64,000 nucleotides of DNA from Corynebacterium ulcerans (GCF_900187135.1 NZ_LT906443.1:1488001-1552000); one strand, 5' to 3'; positions 36,400 to 46,585 are shown, counted from the first letter of the stretch. The notes: generated by a model from the sequence alone, not told the origin. Made by a program: numbers and translations.

Positions 36400-36669
36400 C
36401 TAGCGCCAGCCCATAGTCATGAGCAGTCCCACGATAAACAGGCCAAAGCCGATGCCGTAGTTCCATGCGCCAAGAGACATCATGAAGGCAATGTCTTCAC
36501 CTGCGAGGTAGTTGACAATAAGCCACAGCAGACCGGCCAAGATAAGGCCGAACATGATGGTTTTGTACCACACGGGGGTTCCAGTGGAGTTGATCTTCAC
36601 CGGGGTGCGGTTGGCAGTAGAGCTCGACGCAAAAGGAGCGGAGCTCTGGGTGATCTTTGACTTTGGCAT
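36400..36669 (-). CDS. crgA: Cell division protein CrgA
   Basis: An 89-residue protein with two membrane helices ([19 protein letters not shown] and [20 protein letters not shown]) after a Ser/Pro-rich, basic N-terminus [10 protein letters not shown]. It matches CrgA, a divisome/elongasome scaffold in Actinobacteria. I use ATG 36669, with AAAGGTG upstream. A longer open frame (to 36717) has no ribosome-binding site. Its location just downstream of pknB is conserved. Confidence 0.93.
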   Translation of the reverse strand: MPKSKITQSSAPFASSSTANRTPVKINSTGTPVWYKTIMFGLILAGLLWLIVNYLAGEDIAFMMSLGAWNYGIGFGLFIVGLLMTMGWR

Positions 36670-36781
36670 AATGCACCTTTGTATGTCTGTATATCGTTGG
36701 TGTGGCCCACAGGCCACGTAATGGAACTAATCTATCAGCTTTGGGTGGACTTACCAGTCCTGCGCGTAGGTATCAGAGATA

Positions 36782-38776
36782 CTAGCGCGGGTTGGTAAGA
36801 GCCGAGAGGCTGAATTCATAGAGATGAATTTCTATCGGGGCGTCTTTGCGTAGCGGTGTGCCGGTAGTCGGCACCTGGGACGCGATCAAATTCTGATCAG
36901 ACAAAGACACCGTAGGCACTCGTTCACCTTGCGTGAGTTTAGATGCAGTTCCTGTCCATCCTGCAGCGTTGAGTGCTCTCACAGCATCAGCGACGGTGAG
37001 CCGGGTGATGTTGGGGACATTAAACATCTGGCCGTTGGACACCTTGACTGTGACCGTTGATCCTTTAGGTATCTCAGTGCCTTCGTCTGAGACACCAACA
37101 ACGGTACCGGCTGGCTCGGGAGCGTCGACCGTGCGTACATCAGGGACAAATCCCAAGGATGTGAGGTTGCCTTCTGCCTGATCCCACTTCATACCCGTCA
37201 CTACTGGGACGCGGACGTTTTGCACTCCGGTAGACACAGTGATGACCACTTTTGAGCCTCGGGAAACCTGTGAGCCCGCACTTGGTGTCTGCTCTATGAT
37301 TTCCCCGTTGGGAACACTATCTGAGCTTTCCTCGCGTACCGTCGAATCCAGCTGAAGGCCGGCTTCTTCAAGAATCTTCGCGGCATCCGCGGTGTTCTTG
37401 CGTGCAAGATCAGGGACTTCCGTGACTTCCTTACCAGAAGAGACGACTACCGTGACAGTGGTGTTCTTTTGTACTGAGGATCCGCTGGTGGGGTTTGTCC
37501 TAATGACTTTTCCTCGCGGAACATCTGGGTTCGCCTCTTCGATCACATTGACCTGTAGGCCAAGCTGTTCTAGCTGGTTCACAGCATCTTGTTGAGAAGA
37601 CTTTTCCAGCTTAGGAATGTTCACAAGAGATCTATTCTTACTGCTATTGCTCACAAAATCATAGGCAAAAGCGCCACCTACACCAAGAACTAGCACCGCA
37701 AGAACCGCGAGAACGGCCTTCATCGCCTTGCTCATGCCGGAACGCTCTTCTCCCGCAGCATGAGCCGGGCCAGCAAAAGCAGAGTGCTCGTATCCGTCGA
37801 CCTCTGCGTGAGGCGCTGCTGATGCGGGACCCGGCTGATCAAGCTGGGTAATCGGGACGATGGTGGTGGGATTAGGCTCCTGGCTGATCAGACTCGCTGG
37901 AGAAACATAGTGGCGGGCAGCTTCTGTTACTGCATGGCGAGCTAAGCGCTCGAGATCCGCACCCATGTCCATAGCCGTTTGATAACGATCACCGGGGTGT
38001 TTTGCCATCGCAGTAAGAACGACAGCATCCACGTTGACTGCAGCAGTGGGGGTGAGATCAGAAACAAACTCGCTGGGTTTTGCCGGATCCTCTTGGACGT
38101 GCTGATATGCGACGGCGAAAGGCGTTTCCCCTTCAAAAGGAGGACGTCCCGTAAGCGTCTCATAAAGCACGCAGCCCAGTGCGTAGACATCGGAGCGAGC
38201 GTCGGCAAGCTTGCCACGGGCTTGTTCTGGGGACAGATACTGGGCGGTGCCGATCACTGCGGAGGTCTGGGTCATGGCGCTGGTGGCGTCGTCAAGCGCA
38301 CGGGCGATGCCGAAGTCCATGATTTTTACAGTGCCGGTATTGGTGATCATCACGTTCGCGGGCTTAATGTCGCGGTGGATAATCCCAGCGTCATGGCTAA
38401 ATTGCAGCGCCTGGCATACCGGAAGCAAGGTTTGTGCGGCTTCCGTCGGAGAAAGCGGCCCGTCTTCCCTCACGATGTCGCGGAGGGTCCGGCCGTGCAC
38501 GCGTTCCATCACAATATAAGGCGTGCTGATGCCAGCGCGTTCGGTCTCACCAGTGTCATACACCGCAACGATCGCGGGGTGATTCAACTTGCCGGAGTTT
38601 TGGGCTTCTCGACGGAACCGCTCGCGGAAGTTTACATCGCGCGCAAGGTCCGCGCGCAGCATCTTTATCGCGACTTCGCGGCCAAGGAGGGTATCGGTGG
38701 CAGAGTACACCTCTGACATTCCACCCGTGCCGATGACCTCACCAAGCTCATAGCGGCCAGCAATCACATCGTTCAT
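36782..38776 (-). CDS. pknB: Serine/threonine protein kinase PknB with PASTA repeats
   Basis: A 664-residue receptor kinase. Kinase domain (about 8-275): G-loop IGTGGMSEVYSA, Lys in VAIKMLRADL, catalytic loop IIHRDIKPANVMI, DFGIA and activation-loop Thr residues (SAMTQTSAV). A juxtamembrane region precedes one membrane helix (AVLAVLAVLVLGVGGAFAYDF). Four PASTA domains follow and should bind peptidoglycan fragments. It regulates cell growth and division. The start overlaps the pknA stop (ATGA). Last gene of the fhaA-pknB cluster. Confidence 0.97.
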   Translation of the reverse strand: MNDVIAGRYELGEVIGTGGMSEVYSATDTLLGREVAIKMLRADLARDVNFRERFRREAQNSGKLNHPAIVAVYDTGETERAGISTPYIVMERVHGRTLRDIVREDGPLSPTEAAQTLLPVCQALQFSHDAGIIHRDIKPANVMITNTGTVKIMDFGIARALDDATSAMTQTSAVIGTAQYLSPEQARGKLADARSDVYALGCVLYETLTGRPPFEGETPFAVAYQHVQEDPAKPSEFVSDLTPTAAVNVDAVVLTAMAKHPGDRYQTAMDMGADLERLARHAVTEAARHYVSPASLISQEPNPTTIVPITQLDQPGPASAAPHAEVDGYEHSAFAGPAHAAGEERSGMSKAMKAVLAVLAVLVLGVGGAFAYDFVSNSSKNRSLVNIPKLEKSSQQDAVNQLEQLGLQVNVIEEANPDVPRGKVIRTNPTSGSSVQKNTTVTVVVSSGKEVTEVPDLARKNTADAAKILEEAGLQLDSTVREESSDSVPNGEIIEQTPSAGSQVSRGSKVVITVSTGVQNVRVPVVTGMKWDQAEGNLTSLGFVPDVRTVDAPEPAGTVVGVSDEGTEIPKGSTVTVKVSNGQMFNVPNITRLTVADAVRALNAAGWTGTASKLTQGERVPTVSLSDQNLIASQVPTTGTPLRKDAPIEIHLYEFSLSALTNPR

Positions 38777-40293
38777 GGGGCACCTCCTTGTTCTGGGGCA
38801 TTAAGACTGTTCAGTAGATCGGTGATGGGGTCGGAACCGTTTCCGCGCGTTGGAGTGGGAGCCGGATTGCGATGAGTAGAAGGGATCTGGGATCCCTCGT
38901 TGAGGTCTACAGTCGGCGCCGTCCGAGGGTTATCCGTAGACGGAAGCGGAACAACAGACTCCGAGGCATCAGGAAACTCCGATGGCTCGCTGGTCGGCGT
39001 AGGAGTCTCCTGCGGGCGCTGGATTGGCCGCGGTTCTTCCCGAATCGTAGGCGTTTCCGTTACCGTTGCGGTAATCGTCTCAGGGTTAACCGAACTACTG
39101 GGTTGGTCGCTTCCACCCATCACATCACCAAAAAGACCCTGGCTAGTAGCCCATATGCCAGCGCCAAACAATGCTGCGAGGAGAACCCCCACAGCAAGGC
39201 CAGTGCCTACCCCGCTGGAACTCTTTTTATTTTCTTCCGGTGGGATCGTGGCAGGAGCCGCATTATAACCAGTGCGCGGTCCCGCTACCTGGCCGGCGGC
39301 AACAGTCTGTGGAACCTCCCCGGTCGCTGGGATGACAGTGGTGGGCTGTGCCGTTTGACCTAACGCGTGCGTTGACGCGGTAGGCGTGGGCTCGGGTGCT
39401 ATCTGCTGAAGCTGTGCTGACTGTGGTTGTGGCGGCCGTTGCCCCATGCGGGTTGCAGATACTGCCAGTGCAAGCTCATTGCCATCGGCATATCGGTGCG
39501 CTGGGTCTTTACGCAAAGCGATACCGATGAGTTCGCGCGCCGGGGCTGAAACCGTAGTAGGCAGAGCCGGCGGTGCCTGATTGATGTGGGCGATAGCCAC
39601 TGAGACAGAAGAATCACCAGTGAAAGGACGCGCGCCAGCGAGCATCTCATACCCGACAACACCCAGGGAATATACATCAGAGGCTTCGGTGACGTCTTTG
39701 CCTTGGGCCTGTTCCGGCGAGACGTACTGCGCAGTTCCCACCACCATGCCCGTGCGGGTCAGTGGGACAGCCGCCGCGGCCTTAGCTATACCAAAATCGG
39801 TGATTTTTACTTGGCCATTCTGAGTAATCAGGAGGTTTCCGGGCTTAATATCCCGGTGAACCATGCCCATCCTATGGATGATGGACAAGCCATGAGCTGC
39901 TTGTTCAAGGACGTCGAGGGCAAGGTGCTCGTCGAGGCTGCCTTTGCGCGCCAGCATGTCTGCGAGGGATTCACCACGCACATACTCCATGACGATGAAG
40001 CACAGCGTCCGGCCAGAGGGGTCGGTGAGTTCGCGGTAATCAAAAGTTTGTACAACGTTTTCTGAGAGGATGTTCTCGCTGGCTAGCGCCTCATTACGAA
40101 AGCGGGAGAGAAACTCGTTGTTGTCAGAAAACTCGGGGCGCAGAACTTTGACAGCCACCTCGCGCTGGTTACGGGTGTCGTCGGCAAGCCATACCGTAGA
40201 CATGCCGCCGGTACCCACGACCCACTGGAGACGATAATCGTCGCCGATGAGGGCCTGGAGCGCGGGATCTGGAGAATTGTAATCTGTGCTCAT
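38773..40293 (-). CDS. pknA: Serine/threonine protein kinase PknA
   Basis: A 506-residue membrane kinase. I choose ATG 40293 (MSTDYNSPD), because AGGAC lies a few nt upstream. The longer frame would overlap pbpA by 17 bp. Kinase motifs: VVGTGGMSTVWLA, VAVKVLRPEF, MVHRDIKPGNLLI, ITDFGIAKA and TRTGMVVGTAQYVSPEQ. A Pro/Gln/Thr-rich juxtamembrane region and one membrane helix (GVGTGLAVGVLLAALFGAGI) precede a Pro/Thr-rich extracellular tail without PASTA domains. It acts with PknB on division and cell-wall proteins. Confidence 0.95.
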   Translation of the reverse strand: MSTDYNSPDPALQALIGDDYRLQWVVGTGGMSTVWLADDTRNQREVAVKVLRPEFSDNNEFLSRFRNEALASENILSENVVQTFDYRELTDPSGRTLCFIVMEYVRGESLADMLARKGSLDEHLALDVLEQAAHGLSIIHRMGMVHRDIKPGNLLITQNGQVKITDFGIAKAAAAVPLTRTGMVVGTAQYVSPEQAQGKDVTEASDVYSLGVVGYEMLAGARPFTGDSSVSVAIAHINQAPPALPTTVSAPARELIGIALRKDPAHRYADGNELALAVSATRMGQRPPQPQSAQLQQIAPEPTPTASTHALGQTAQPTTVIPATGEVPQTVAAGQVAGPRTGYNAAPATIPPEENKKSSSGVGTGLAVGVLLAALFGAGIWATSQGLFGDVMGGSDQPSSSVNPETITATVTETPTIREEPRPIQRPQETPTPTSEPSEFPDASESVVPLPSTDNPRTAPTVDLNEGSQIPSTHRNPAPTPTRGNGSDPITDLLNSLNAPEQGGAP

Positions 40294-40300
40294 GTCCGTC

Positions 40301-41761
40301 CTATCTCTGCGCACCATGTGCTGCTTGAGCCGCTGCGATCACTGCCCGGCCAATCGGGGCAGCCACTGAGCCACCAGTTGCTGCTTGACCAGCCGAACCA
40401 CCATTTTTTACCACCACGGCCACGGCAACATCGGCGTTAACAGAGGGGCCAAAAGCGATATACCAGGCGTGTGGGTTGGAGTTTCGGGAATCCTCACCGT
40501 GTTCGGCAGTACCCGTCTTGGAGGCGATGTCCGCTCCTGTGTATCCCGCTGTATGACGCTCTGAAAGCCTCATGAGTTCGGTGAGCGTTGTGCTTACTTG
40601 AGGCGTTATCGCTTGATTGAGCTCGCGGGGTTTGGTCTCAGAAATCGTCTTCAAATCGTGGCCGACGATCTTGGATACCAGGTGTGGCTCCATCCGCTTG
40701 CCCCCATTGGCCACTGTCGCAGCAACGACTGCATTTTGCAGAACAGACATCGCTACGTCTTTTTGTCCGATCGCGGACTGTCCACGAGCTGCGGCGGAGG
40801 AAATATCTCCAATCGTTCCGCGTGCCATACCGATGCCGAGGTCGTAGGAATCCCCGACGCCAAAAGCGTTGGCTGCTTCCTGCAGCTTCTCAGCTCCTGT
40901 ATCGATGCCCATCTGAACAAAGGCCGTGTTACAGGACAGCTGGAAGGCCGTAGCCAGGGTGACTTCATTGGAACCGGCGCACGTTTGACCAGCGTAGTTC
41001 TCCAATGTTGCCGTGGTTCCCGGAAGCGTGATTTGAGACTGGCCAGTGAGCTTGGAGTCTGGGCCATATCCGGCGTTGAGACCCGCAGCGGCCGTGATCA
41101 CTTTGAATGTGGAGCCAGGTGGCAGGATCTCCTGGGTCGCATGGTTGAGAAGCGGGTTTCCCGGATCGGCATTGAGCGCTGCCCATGTAGATTCTGCAGT
41201 CGCGGGATCGACGATTGCCTCAGAGTTGAAACTTGGGGTAGACGCCATGGCTAGGACCTCGCCAGTAGAGGGGCGCAGCGCTACTACGGCGCCCTCATAG
41301 CCAGCGTTAGCCAACTGGCTGTATGCCACCTCTTGCACACTAGGAATCAGCGTGAGCTCTACGTTAGCGCCTTTATGCTCTTTGCCTAGGATATCGTCCC
41401 ACCAACGCGAGAATCCCAGAGAATCATCCGTTCCGTTGAGGATCCCGTTGTAGCTCGACTCCAAGCCCGCAGCTCCATAGATATCGGATAGATATCCCTG
41501 CACAGGGCCGTAAGCGATGGGATTGGTGACGTAACGGCGCTGGTAGTAGCCATTTTCATCTTTATAGGACTCAGCTAGTACTTGACCTCCGGCGGAAATT
41601 TGGCCGCGGGCCTGCGACTTTGCCTCGATGAAGGCACGCCGGTTGTAAGGACTCTGCGCATACTTTTCTTGGCTAAAGCCTTGGATCCTGGTCAGATTCA
41701 CCAGGAGAACCAGAATGAGAAGAAGAGCGAAGACGCTGGTAAAATGGATTGATCGGTTCAT
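40301..41761 (-). CDS. pbpA: Penicillin-binding protein (class B transpeptidase) PbpA
   Basis: A 486-residue peptidoglycan transpeptidase with one N-terminal membrane anchor (FTSVFALLLILVLLVNLTRI). Active-site motifs: SxxK in PPGSTFKVITAA, SxN in QLSCNTAFVQMG and KTG in ASKTGTAEHG. It would cross-link septal or polar peptidoglycan with the SEDS protein encoded upstream. It overlaps rodA by 4 bp (ATGA). The N-terminal part before the transpeptidase is the usual dimerisation domain. Confidence 0.96.
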   Translation of the reverse strand: MNRSIHFTSVFALLLILVLLVNLTRIQGFSQEKYAQSPYNRRAFIEAKSQARGQISAGGQVLAESYKDENGYYQRRYVTNPIAYGPVQGYLSDIYGAAGLESSYNGILNGTDDSLGFSRWWDDILGKEHKGANVELTLIPSVQEVAYSQLANAGYEGAVVALRPSTGEVLAMASTPSFNSEAIVDPATAESTWAALNADPGNPLLNHATQEILPPGSTFKVITAAAGLNAGYGPDSKLTGQSQITLPGTTATLENYAGQTCAGSNEVTLATAFQLSCNTAFVQMGIDTGAEKLQEAANAFGVGDSYDLGIGMARGTIGDISSAAARGQSAIGQKDVAMSVLQNAVVAATVANGGKRMEPHLVSKIVGHDLKTISETKPRELNQAITPQVSTTLTELMRLSERHTAGYTGADIASKTGTAEHGEDSRNSNPHAWYIAFGPSVNADVAVAVVVKNGGSAGQAATGGSVAAPIGRAVIAAAQAAHGAQR

Positions 41762-43131
41762 CGTTGAGCCTCCTCGCTAACAACTGACCTACGTCCAGCG
41801 GAAGACCCATCCTGAGTAGCAGCTCCCACAGCACCAGACTGTGCGGAGTGCGCCGAATGAGAGATCCGCAGGATCAGCCCAAGGAGGATGTAGTTAGCCA
41901 TGAGGCTGGAACCGCCTTGGGACATAAACGGTGTGGTCAAACCGGTCATCGGCATCAGAGCTGTGATACCGGCGGTCACCACGAATACCTGAATAGCGAT
42001 GGTGAGGGAGAGTCCAGAGGCAACGAGTTTTCCGTAAGAATCGCGGGCACGCAATGCCGTGCGGAAACCACGGGTAACAAAGATTGCAAAGAGAACCAGA
42101 ATGGCTGCCAGCCCTACGAGCCCGATCTCCTCGCCAATAGCGGCAAGGATGAAGTCAGACTCTGCGACTGGGATGAGATTTGGATGGCCTTGTCCAAGAC
42201 CTGAACCGGCGACCCCGCCGGAGGAAAGCCCGAACAAAGACTGCGAGAGCTGATATCCCGTGCCATTGAAGTTGGCCAGGGGGTCCCTAAAGTTGGTGAC
42301 GCGGGATTGGATCTTGGAAGAGATCTGGTACAGCGCGGTTCCACCGATACCCACGAGCATGGCGCCGATCAGGAGCCATGAGACGCGGTTGGTGGCCAGG
42401 TAGAGCATGCCTAATACTGTGCTGAACAGCAGGAGTGCTGGGCCAAAGTCATTTTCTCCGGCCATCACCAGGATGGCAAAGAACCATACTGCCAAGATAG
42501 GTCCGAGGTCGCGTAGTCGAGGGAACTCGAGACCAAAGAGCCGGTAGCCTGCCACATTGAACAGTGCTCGTTTGTTCACTAATAGTTGTGCGAAGAAGAG
42601 CAGCAGCAGAATCTTGGAAAACTCGCCAGGCTGGACGGAGAAAGGCCCGATAGAGATCCAGATATTCGCGTCGGCGTTCATCTTGGTGGGCCATACGAGC
42701 GGCAGTGCAAGAAGCACAAGTCCAAGAAGCCCCAGGATGTAGGAATAACGGGAGAGTATTCGATGATCGCGAATCACGACGAGCACCACGATCATCAAAA
42801 TGATGGCCACGAGTGTCCATATAACCTGCCGGCTAGCCAATGATTTTCCGCTGGCTAGGTCCAGCCTATAAACGGTGACGAGCCCGAGTCCATTAAGCAC
42901 ACTGGCCACGGGGAGCATGAGCTGGTCTGCATGGGGAGCCGTGAAACAAATGGCGAGGTGCGCAATGGTGAAGACCCCGATGAATCCACCGATCACCCAC
43001 AACGTTTCCGTGGTTACTTTGAGGCCTTGCGCCATGTTCAGATTGATCAGGGTGACCCCGATCAGGACGGTGGCTAGGACAAGCAGCCCGAACTCGATGC
43101 GTCGTGAGGCAAGACGTTGAGCAAAAGACAT
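41758..43131 (-). CDS. rodA: SEDS glycosyltransferase RodA/FtsW family
   Basis: A 457-residue polytopic SEDS protein with about 12 membrane segments. Signatures include SIGPFSVQPGEFSKILLLLF, LATNRVSWLLIGAM, the GHPNLIPVAESDFILAAIGE region (with the catalytic-type Asp) and QGGSSLMANYILLGLILRIS. It polymerises lipid II, paired with PbpA. A Gln/Ser-rich C-terminal tail follows. It lies directly after pstP with no gap. Confidence 0.95.
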   Translation of the reverse strand: MSFAQRLASRRIEFGLLVLATVLIGVTLINLNMAQGLKVTTETLWVIGGFIGVFTIAHLAICFTAPHADQLMLPVASVLNGLGLVTVYRLDLASGKSLASRQVIWTLVAIILMIVVLVVIRDHRILSRYSYILGLLGLVLLALPLVWPTKMNADANIWISIGPFSVQPGEFSKILLLLFFAQLLVNKRALFNVAGYRLFGLEFPRLRDLGPILAVWFFAILVMAGENDFGPALLLFSTVLGMLYLATNRVSWLLIGAMLVGIGGTALYQISSKIQSRVTNFRDPLANFNGTGYQLSQSLFGLSSGGVAGSGLGQGHPNLIPVAESDFILAAIGEEIGLVGLAAILVLFAIFVTRGFRTALRARDSYGKLVASGLSLTIAIQVFVVTAGITALMPMTGLTTPFMSQGGSSLMANYILLGLILRISHSAHSAQSGAVGAATQDGSSAGRRSVVSEEAQR

Positions 43132-44643
43132 CTACTTCACCTCTCTACAGGTCACTCCGGGAGTGGAGAGATCGCCCGGCTCTGGCATTGTGCTTGGCAC
43201 TGCCCCCTGTTGCTCCTGGGGAGCAGCAGGATTGGCCTCCGCGTTCGGAGGCGTGCCATCAGGGACCTGGTCTTCGGGTTTTTTCTCCTCCGGTTTAACT
43301 ACTGCCTCGCGGGTGATGCACACAGGCAACAGCTGTTTTGCTAGCTGTTGCACTTGTTGTTGCACATCGTTGTAGTTACCCTCCGGCAGGCTAGCGACGG
43401 AACTGCGCGCGGACTCGGTGAGATCTTTGAGCCGGAAGCGCTGGCAGGCGTCATGAGAATCTGCGGGGATGAGGGTGAGATCGCCGCTGGAATTGAGACA
43501 GGCGTATTGGTAGGTGGAATGTAATGGTTTGCCAAAGAGATCAAGATTGACGCCTCGTTCAATCACGATGGCGTTTTCTAGACCCTCTTCATTAGCCGTG
43601 GTCACGTAATAGTTGTTATCTATCGTGGTCTTTGCCCACCAGCCACCGGCTATAACTGCGCCAATCACAAGAAGTGCGATGATAGCGGCCCAAAATTTAC
43701 CGCGCCCGCTTTTCTTTTCGCCATTGGTGGGCGCCTCGTTAGGGGCTGCGGCATCGGTCTGATGCGCGGTAGGCGCGTGTGCATCGCGCGCCGGGATGGT
43801 TTGAGGTTGGCGTGCCGCGATTGCCATGGCAGCCCGCCCCGCGGACGTATCCGGTCGGGGGTCTTCTGGCTGTTCTCCATTCAAAGCCCCTGCCGTCATA
43901 GGAACCACGGGAAGGTCTTGGTCGTCGCTGGGACCTTCCACAATGTCTGCAACCACCACGGTGACGTTATCCGGGCCGCCGGAACGCAGCGCTAGGTCCA
44001 CGAGCTTGCGTGCGACTTCAGCGGGTGTTCCCTGGGTAATGGCGGTTTCTATGGTCGAGTGAGTGACCGGATCGGAGAGGCCGTCGGAGCACAGCAAGAG
44101 GCGGTCGCCGGCGCGCGCCTCCAGCATGGTGAGCGTGGGTTCGACGGGACGGCCCGTGTAGGCCTTGAGGATCATGGAACGCTGTGGGTGCGTGGAGACG
44201 TCCTCGGGGGAGAGTTCGCCTTTGTCCACGAGAGACTGCACATACGTGTCATCCACAGTGATCTGCTCAAGCTTGCCGTCGCGATAGCGGTAGCCGCGCG
44301 AGTCGCCGACGTGGCACATTGCCAGGTCGGTCCCGTTGAACATGATCGCGGTGAGCGTGGTGCCCATGCCGTTGGTGGCCGGTTCATCCCGCACACCTTG
44401 TGCGATCGCCCGGTTAGCGTCGTCGGCGCCCGATGCAAGCAGCGCGAGCATATCGTTGTCGTCGGGGCTGGCGTCGAGTGGCATGAGGTGCTTGATCATC
44501 AGCTGCGATGCCACCTCGCCGGCTGCGTGGCCGCCCATGCCGTCGGCAAGCGCAATGAGGTGAGGACCCGCATACGCCGAGTCCTCGTTGTTACCTCGTA
44601 CGAGGCCTCGGTCGGAGGCCACCGCATAATTAAGTCTGAGCAT
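43132..44643 (-). CDS. pstP: PP2C-family Ser/Thr protein phosphatase PstP
   Basis: A 503-residue membrane phosphatase that reverses PknA/PknB phosphorylation. The PP2C domain (about 1-235) has metal-binding motifs SDRGLVRGNNEDSAY, ALADGMGGHAAGEVAS, CHVGDSRGYRY, LLLCSDGLSDPV and GGPDNVTVVVADI. A Pro/Ala-rich linker leads to one membrane helix (FWAAIIALLVIGAVIAGGWW). The extracellular C-terminal domain has several cysteines and a Pro-rich end. The start overlaps the fhaB stop (TAATG). Confidence 0.95.
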   Translation of the reverse strand: MLRLNYAVASDRGLVRGNNEDSAYAGPHLIALADGMGGHAAGEVASQLMIKHLMPLDASPDDNDMLALLASGADDANRAIAQGVRDEPATNGMGTTLTAIMFNGTDLAMCHVGDSRGYRYRDGKLEQITVDDTYVQSLVDKGELSPEDVSTHPQRSMILKAYTGRPVEPTLTMLEARAGDRLLLCSDGLSDPVTHSTIETAITQGTPAEVARKLVDLALRSGGPDNVTVVVADIVEGPSDDQDLPVVPMTAGALNGEQPEDPRPDTSAGRAAMAIAARQPQTIPARDAHAPTAHQTDAAAPNEAPTNGEKKSGRGKFWAAIIALLVIGAVIAGGWWAKTTIDNNYYVTTANEEGLENAIVIERGVNLDLFGKPLHSTYQYACLNSSGDLTLIPADSHDACQRFRLKDLTESARSSVASLPEGNYNDVQQQVQQLAKQLLPVCITREAVVKPEEKKPEDQVPDGTPPNAEANPAAPQEQQGAVPSTMPEPGDLSTPGVTCREVK

Positions 44644-45122
44644 TAAGCAACCAACCTCACCGTTGTACGCCCGATTTTAATGTCACTACCAGTGCTAATC
44701 TTCTCCGGTTGGTCAATGCGATAACCGCCCACAAATGTGCCGTTGCGGGAATCCAAGTCCTCCGCAAACCACTCGTTGCCGCGCTTGATCAAACGGGCAT
44801 GGCGTGCCGACGCATAATCGTCGCCCACAACAAACGTGCACTCCTTGGCCCGGCCCAACGTAATTTCATCCAGCGAACCCAAATCCAGGCGCGAGCCCAT
44901 CAGCGGTCCCTCAACGATCACGATCTGTCGCGGCGTGCCACCTCGCTTTGTAGGCTTGCCGACGCTCACCGCGCCAGGAATAGCGGGCGCAGCTACGGGG
45001 GCACCACTCGACTGCGAGGCCACCTTGGCGTCTTTACGTTGGATCCACAGCGCAAGCAGGATCAGCAGCCATAAGAGCACCAGTAGAGCGATGCGCAAGC
45101 TGAAAACAATAACGGATTCCAC
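44643..45122 (-). CDS. fhaB: FHA-domain membrane protein FhaB (FipA-like)
   Basis: A 159-residue protein with an N-terminal membrane helix (VFSLRIALLVLLWLLILLALWI), a short linker and a C-terminal FHA domain (about 65-159: LGRAKECTFVVGDDYASARH, then SRNGTFVGGYRI). FHA domains bind phosphothreonine, here probably on PknA/PknB substrates. It separates fhaA from pstP, as in the mycobacterial cluster. Confidence 0.94.
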   Translation of the reverse strand: MESVIVFSLRIALLVLLWLLILLALWIQRKDAKVASQSSGAPVAAPAIPGAVSVGKPTKRGGTPRQIVIVEGPLMGSRLDLGSLDEITLGRAKECTFVVGDDYASARHARLIKRGNEWFAEDLDSRNGTFVGGYRIDQPEKISTGSDIKIGRTTVRLVA

Positions 45123-45198
45123 GAGGAGCTCCTTATAAACCTAGCTTTTGTCCTGTGAGCAATGCGCCGGCCGCCGGAAACGACCGGAGTGGGGGAGG

Positions 45199-46146
45199 TT
45201 AATAGTACGTGGGATGAACAATACGGACTTCAATGTGGGAATGTCCTACGGTGATCACGTCGCCGTCTTCCAACAACCAATTGTCAATGGGAGTGTCGTT
45301 GACAGTCGTGCCGTTTGTGGACTGTAGATCCGTAAGGATGGCATCGTGCCCATTCCACGTAATCTCTGCGTGCTGTCGGGAGACACCGGTATCAGGAAGA
45401 CGGAAATCAGCGTCGTTGCTACGGCCAATAATGTTGGACCCCTCATGGACTAAGTAGGTCCGAGAGGAACCATCCTGCAACAACAAGCTCACCGTTGGAG
45501 TAGCCGGTGCTGCCGGAGGAACTGGAACCTCCGTATGGATAGCCTCGGGGGCCTGCGCCGTAAGGTACTCGGTGCGGGGCTCCTGGGGGAACTGCGGCGA
45601 CTGATAGTGCTGCACGACGTCCTCGCTTTCATCGTCCGGGTAAGAATAGGAATCCCACTGCGATTCCTCGGAGTCCGTATTATCTGCTTCCTCTATATCG
45701 TCTGCATCAACGGAATCGGGCGCGGCATAAGAATCAACTCCTTGGAAGCCGCTATAACCCGTGGGAGTTGGATCAACACTTGAAAAGGCACGTAATTGGC
45801 CTGTCCGTAAACCTGACTCAACGGCAATGGTTACCACAACAGGGCCCACGCACGTCCAGCCTTTATTACGGGTGTAACGGCTCATCTGATCTGCGAAATC
45901 ATCAGCCAGCGAAGGATAACGCTGCGAAAGATTAGCCAGATCCTTGGGGCTTACACCAATGTGAAAAACATTGGGCGCCTCGACGTCACCCTCATACGTA
46001 CGGACTAGATTGTCCTCGGCCTCCTGCTTGAGCAGCTCCTCGATCTCCGCAGGAACCACCTTGCCGCCAAAGACGAAGGCGAAGCCATTGTCCAAGCCAC
46101 GCTGCATAGCGCTATCCAGCCTGGCCACCTTGTCCATCAAAGACAT
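45199..46146 (-). CDS. fhaA: FHA-domain protein FhaA with DUF3662 N-terminus
   Basis: A 315-residue protein. The N-terminal DUF3662 domain (about 1-125) includes DNGFAFVFGGKVVPAEIEEL and FHIGVSPKDLANLSQRYP. A long acidic, Asp/Glu/Tyr-rich linker (about 140-215) is followed by the FHA domain (about 225-310: GRSNDADFRLPDTGVSRQHA, LQSTNGTTVND). It recruits phosphorylated partners such as the pseudokinase MviN/MurJ in mycobacteria. It is the first gene of the growth operon; a 76-bp gap separates it from fhaB. Confidence 0.95.
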   Translation of the reverse strand: MSLMDKVARLDSAMQRGLDNGFAFVFGGKVVPAEIEELLKQEAEDNLVRTYEGDVEAPNVFHIGVSPKDLANLSQRYPSLADDFADQMSRYTRNKGWTCVGPVVVTIAVESGLRTGQLRAFSSVDPTPTGYSGFQGVDSYAAPDSVDADDIEEADNTDSEESQWDSYSYPDDESEDVVQHYQSPQFPQEPRTEYLTAQAPEAIHTEVPVPPAAPATPTVSLLLQDGSSRTYLVHEGSNIIGRSNDADFRLPDTGVSRQHAEITWNGHDAILTDLQSTNGTTVNDTPIDNWLLEDGDVITVGHSHIEVRIVHPTYY

Positions 46147-46501
46147 TGAGTCATCGCCTCCTTAAAAATGCATAGTCCTTACGTACTTACTCGCTACCCG
46201 TGATTTCACCATCCACATTGCCTTAGCTCCAGGACTAGAGCCTGGGGTGCAGTTGCCGTACTGACGACAGAAGAGATGACTTCTGAGCGTAGCCTTGGCA
46301 TTTGCATGTGAAAAGCTGAGATCACGTGCCCACGGGCACACGATGCAACCAAGTATAGGGGGCAAAGGGGTGCTTACCCTAGCCGTGTGCCAAGGAAATG
46401 CCCATGTGTGACACACAAAATGCGCTAAAGACGTGCTTGTTTGCTACTGACGGGTAATTTTGTGATATGTTTGACCGGTCGCAATTATTGCTTCACCACC
46501 T
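46147..46501 (-). promoter_or_regulatory. Intergenic region carrying the fhaA operon promoter
   Basis: 355 bp between the divergent fhaA and tRNA-Leu. An AAGGAGGCGATGAC ribosome-binding site directly precedes the fhaA ATG on the minus strand. I see no other recognisable element and no supportable ORF. Confidence 0.5.
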
Positions 46502-46585
46502 GCCCAGGTGGCGGAATTGGCAGACGCGCTGGCTTCAGGTGCCAGTGTTCGCAAGGACGTGGGGGTTCAAGTCCCCCCCTGGGCA
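46502..46585 (+). tRNA. tRNA-Leu (CAG)
   Basis: An 84-nt class II tRNA with acceptor GCCCAGG/CCTGGGC, anticodon loop TTCAGGT (anticodon CAG) and a long variable arm. T-arm GGGGGTTCAAGTCCCCC. CCA is not encoded. The region immediately downstream is duplicated at 51226-51302. Confidence 0.96.
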